The notes under the pieces were generated by a model. That model searched no databases. It was not told the DNA's origin and saw nothing but the letters and a program-made list of their open reading frames with translations. Of a DNA stretch of 64,000 bases, positions 63,938-64,000 are shown piece by piece. Numbering within the stretch: position 1 is the stretch's first letter; each line of letters opens with the position of its first letter. This DNA is from Dysgonomonas sp. 216 (GTDB lineage: Bacteria; Bacteroidota; Bacteroidia; Bacteroidales; Dysgonomonadaceae): contig NZ_QVMM01000015.1 of the NCBI RefSeq assembly GCF_010501065.1, positions 17,579 through 81,578 on the forward strand, given 5' to 3'. The position numbers and the translations under genes are program-made.

Positions 63938-64000
63938 TATAATTGAAAAGTAGTCCACTTAGTAATTGAAAAGTATACCACTAAGTGTCTCGGACGAGAT
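63931..64000. mobile_element. Left end of an insertion sequence inside the integrase gene
   Basis: From TGTA at 63931, two tandem 23-nt units at 63941-63963 and 63964-63986 share AATTGAAAAGTA-N2-CCACT and a final GT. Repeated subterminal motifs of this kind are transposase-binding sites, as in IS21-family ends. No transposase is visible because the window ends. The family name is a suggestion only. Confidence 0.55.

Noticed and set aside
63941..63986. CRISPR interpretation of the tandem repeats
   Set aside because: The units are directly adjacent with no spacers, and only two copies are seen.

Overview
The window is chromosomal DNA of a low-GC Bacteroidota of the order Bacteroidales, most like the Dysgonomonas/Porphyromonadaceae group. 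The clues are the -7 promoter element TAnnTTTG in front of many genes, weak Shine-Dalgarno signals, a fused NuoCD inside a complex I operon without NuoE/F/G, and families typical of the phylum (hybrid two-component sensors with propeller repeats, DUF4836, DUF5063, TIGR02757, many lipoproteins). The genus is inference; no rRNA is present.

Layout. 1-2410: N-terminal two-thirds of a large propeller/Y_Y_Y sensor running off the left edge. 2411-3078: intergenic DNA with a repeat element and two very small ORFs, then rlmH. 3558-8972 (minus): an ABC exporter pair, a DUF4836 lipoprotein, a THUMP RNA methyltransferase and a DUF3332 lipoprotein. 9064-12572 (minus): a three-gene surface-sugar module (CMP-sugar synthetase, aldolase fused to a Maf/sialyltransferase-like domain, capsule-type glycosyltransferase), followed by a calcineurin-like phosphoesterase and an ExbB/ExbD pair. 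15546-25672 (minus): the eleven-subunit nuoA-B-CD-H-I-J-K-L-M-N operon; a divergent malate dehydrogenase gene follows. 27061-36057 (minus): a glycan-degradation cluster (deacetylase, two GH78-like enzymes, GH2, GH31) without SusC/SusD. 36220-41001 (minus): a PgpH-like HD phosphohydrolase, a polysaccharide flippase and a glycosyltransferase.

41104-50551 (plus): a thiamine operon under a TPP riboswitch whose terminator and antiterminator can both be read in the sequence. It carries thiM, thiE, tenA, thiD, thiS, two further ThiE/TenI-type genes, thiG, thiC, a GNAT gene, thiH and thiF, so it covers both arms of de novo synthesis plus salvage. 50695-62995: housekeeping genes (TPR lipoprotein, TIGR02757, CCA-adding enzyme, FkbM methyltransferase, protoporphyrinogen oxidase, upp, DUF5063, RNase D-like exonuclease, RlmI-like methyltransferase).

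63069-64000: tRNA-Phe followed by an integrase gene in the same orientation, the usual edge of an integrated element. The integrase stops after its core-binding domain, exactly where a 23-bp tandem repeat typical of an insertion-sequence end begins.

The least explained signal is a composite non-coding element: TGTCAGG-N2-TGTCAGG, then 43-44 nt, then the palindrome ATTCTA-N6-TAGAAT. It occurs in three full copies and one half copy, at 2.7 kb and at 61.0-61.8 kb, where it brackets a lone ASCH-domain gene. The second candidate for new biology is the aldolase-Maf fusion with its CMP-sugar synthetase.
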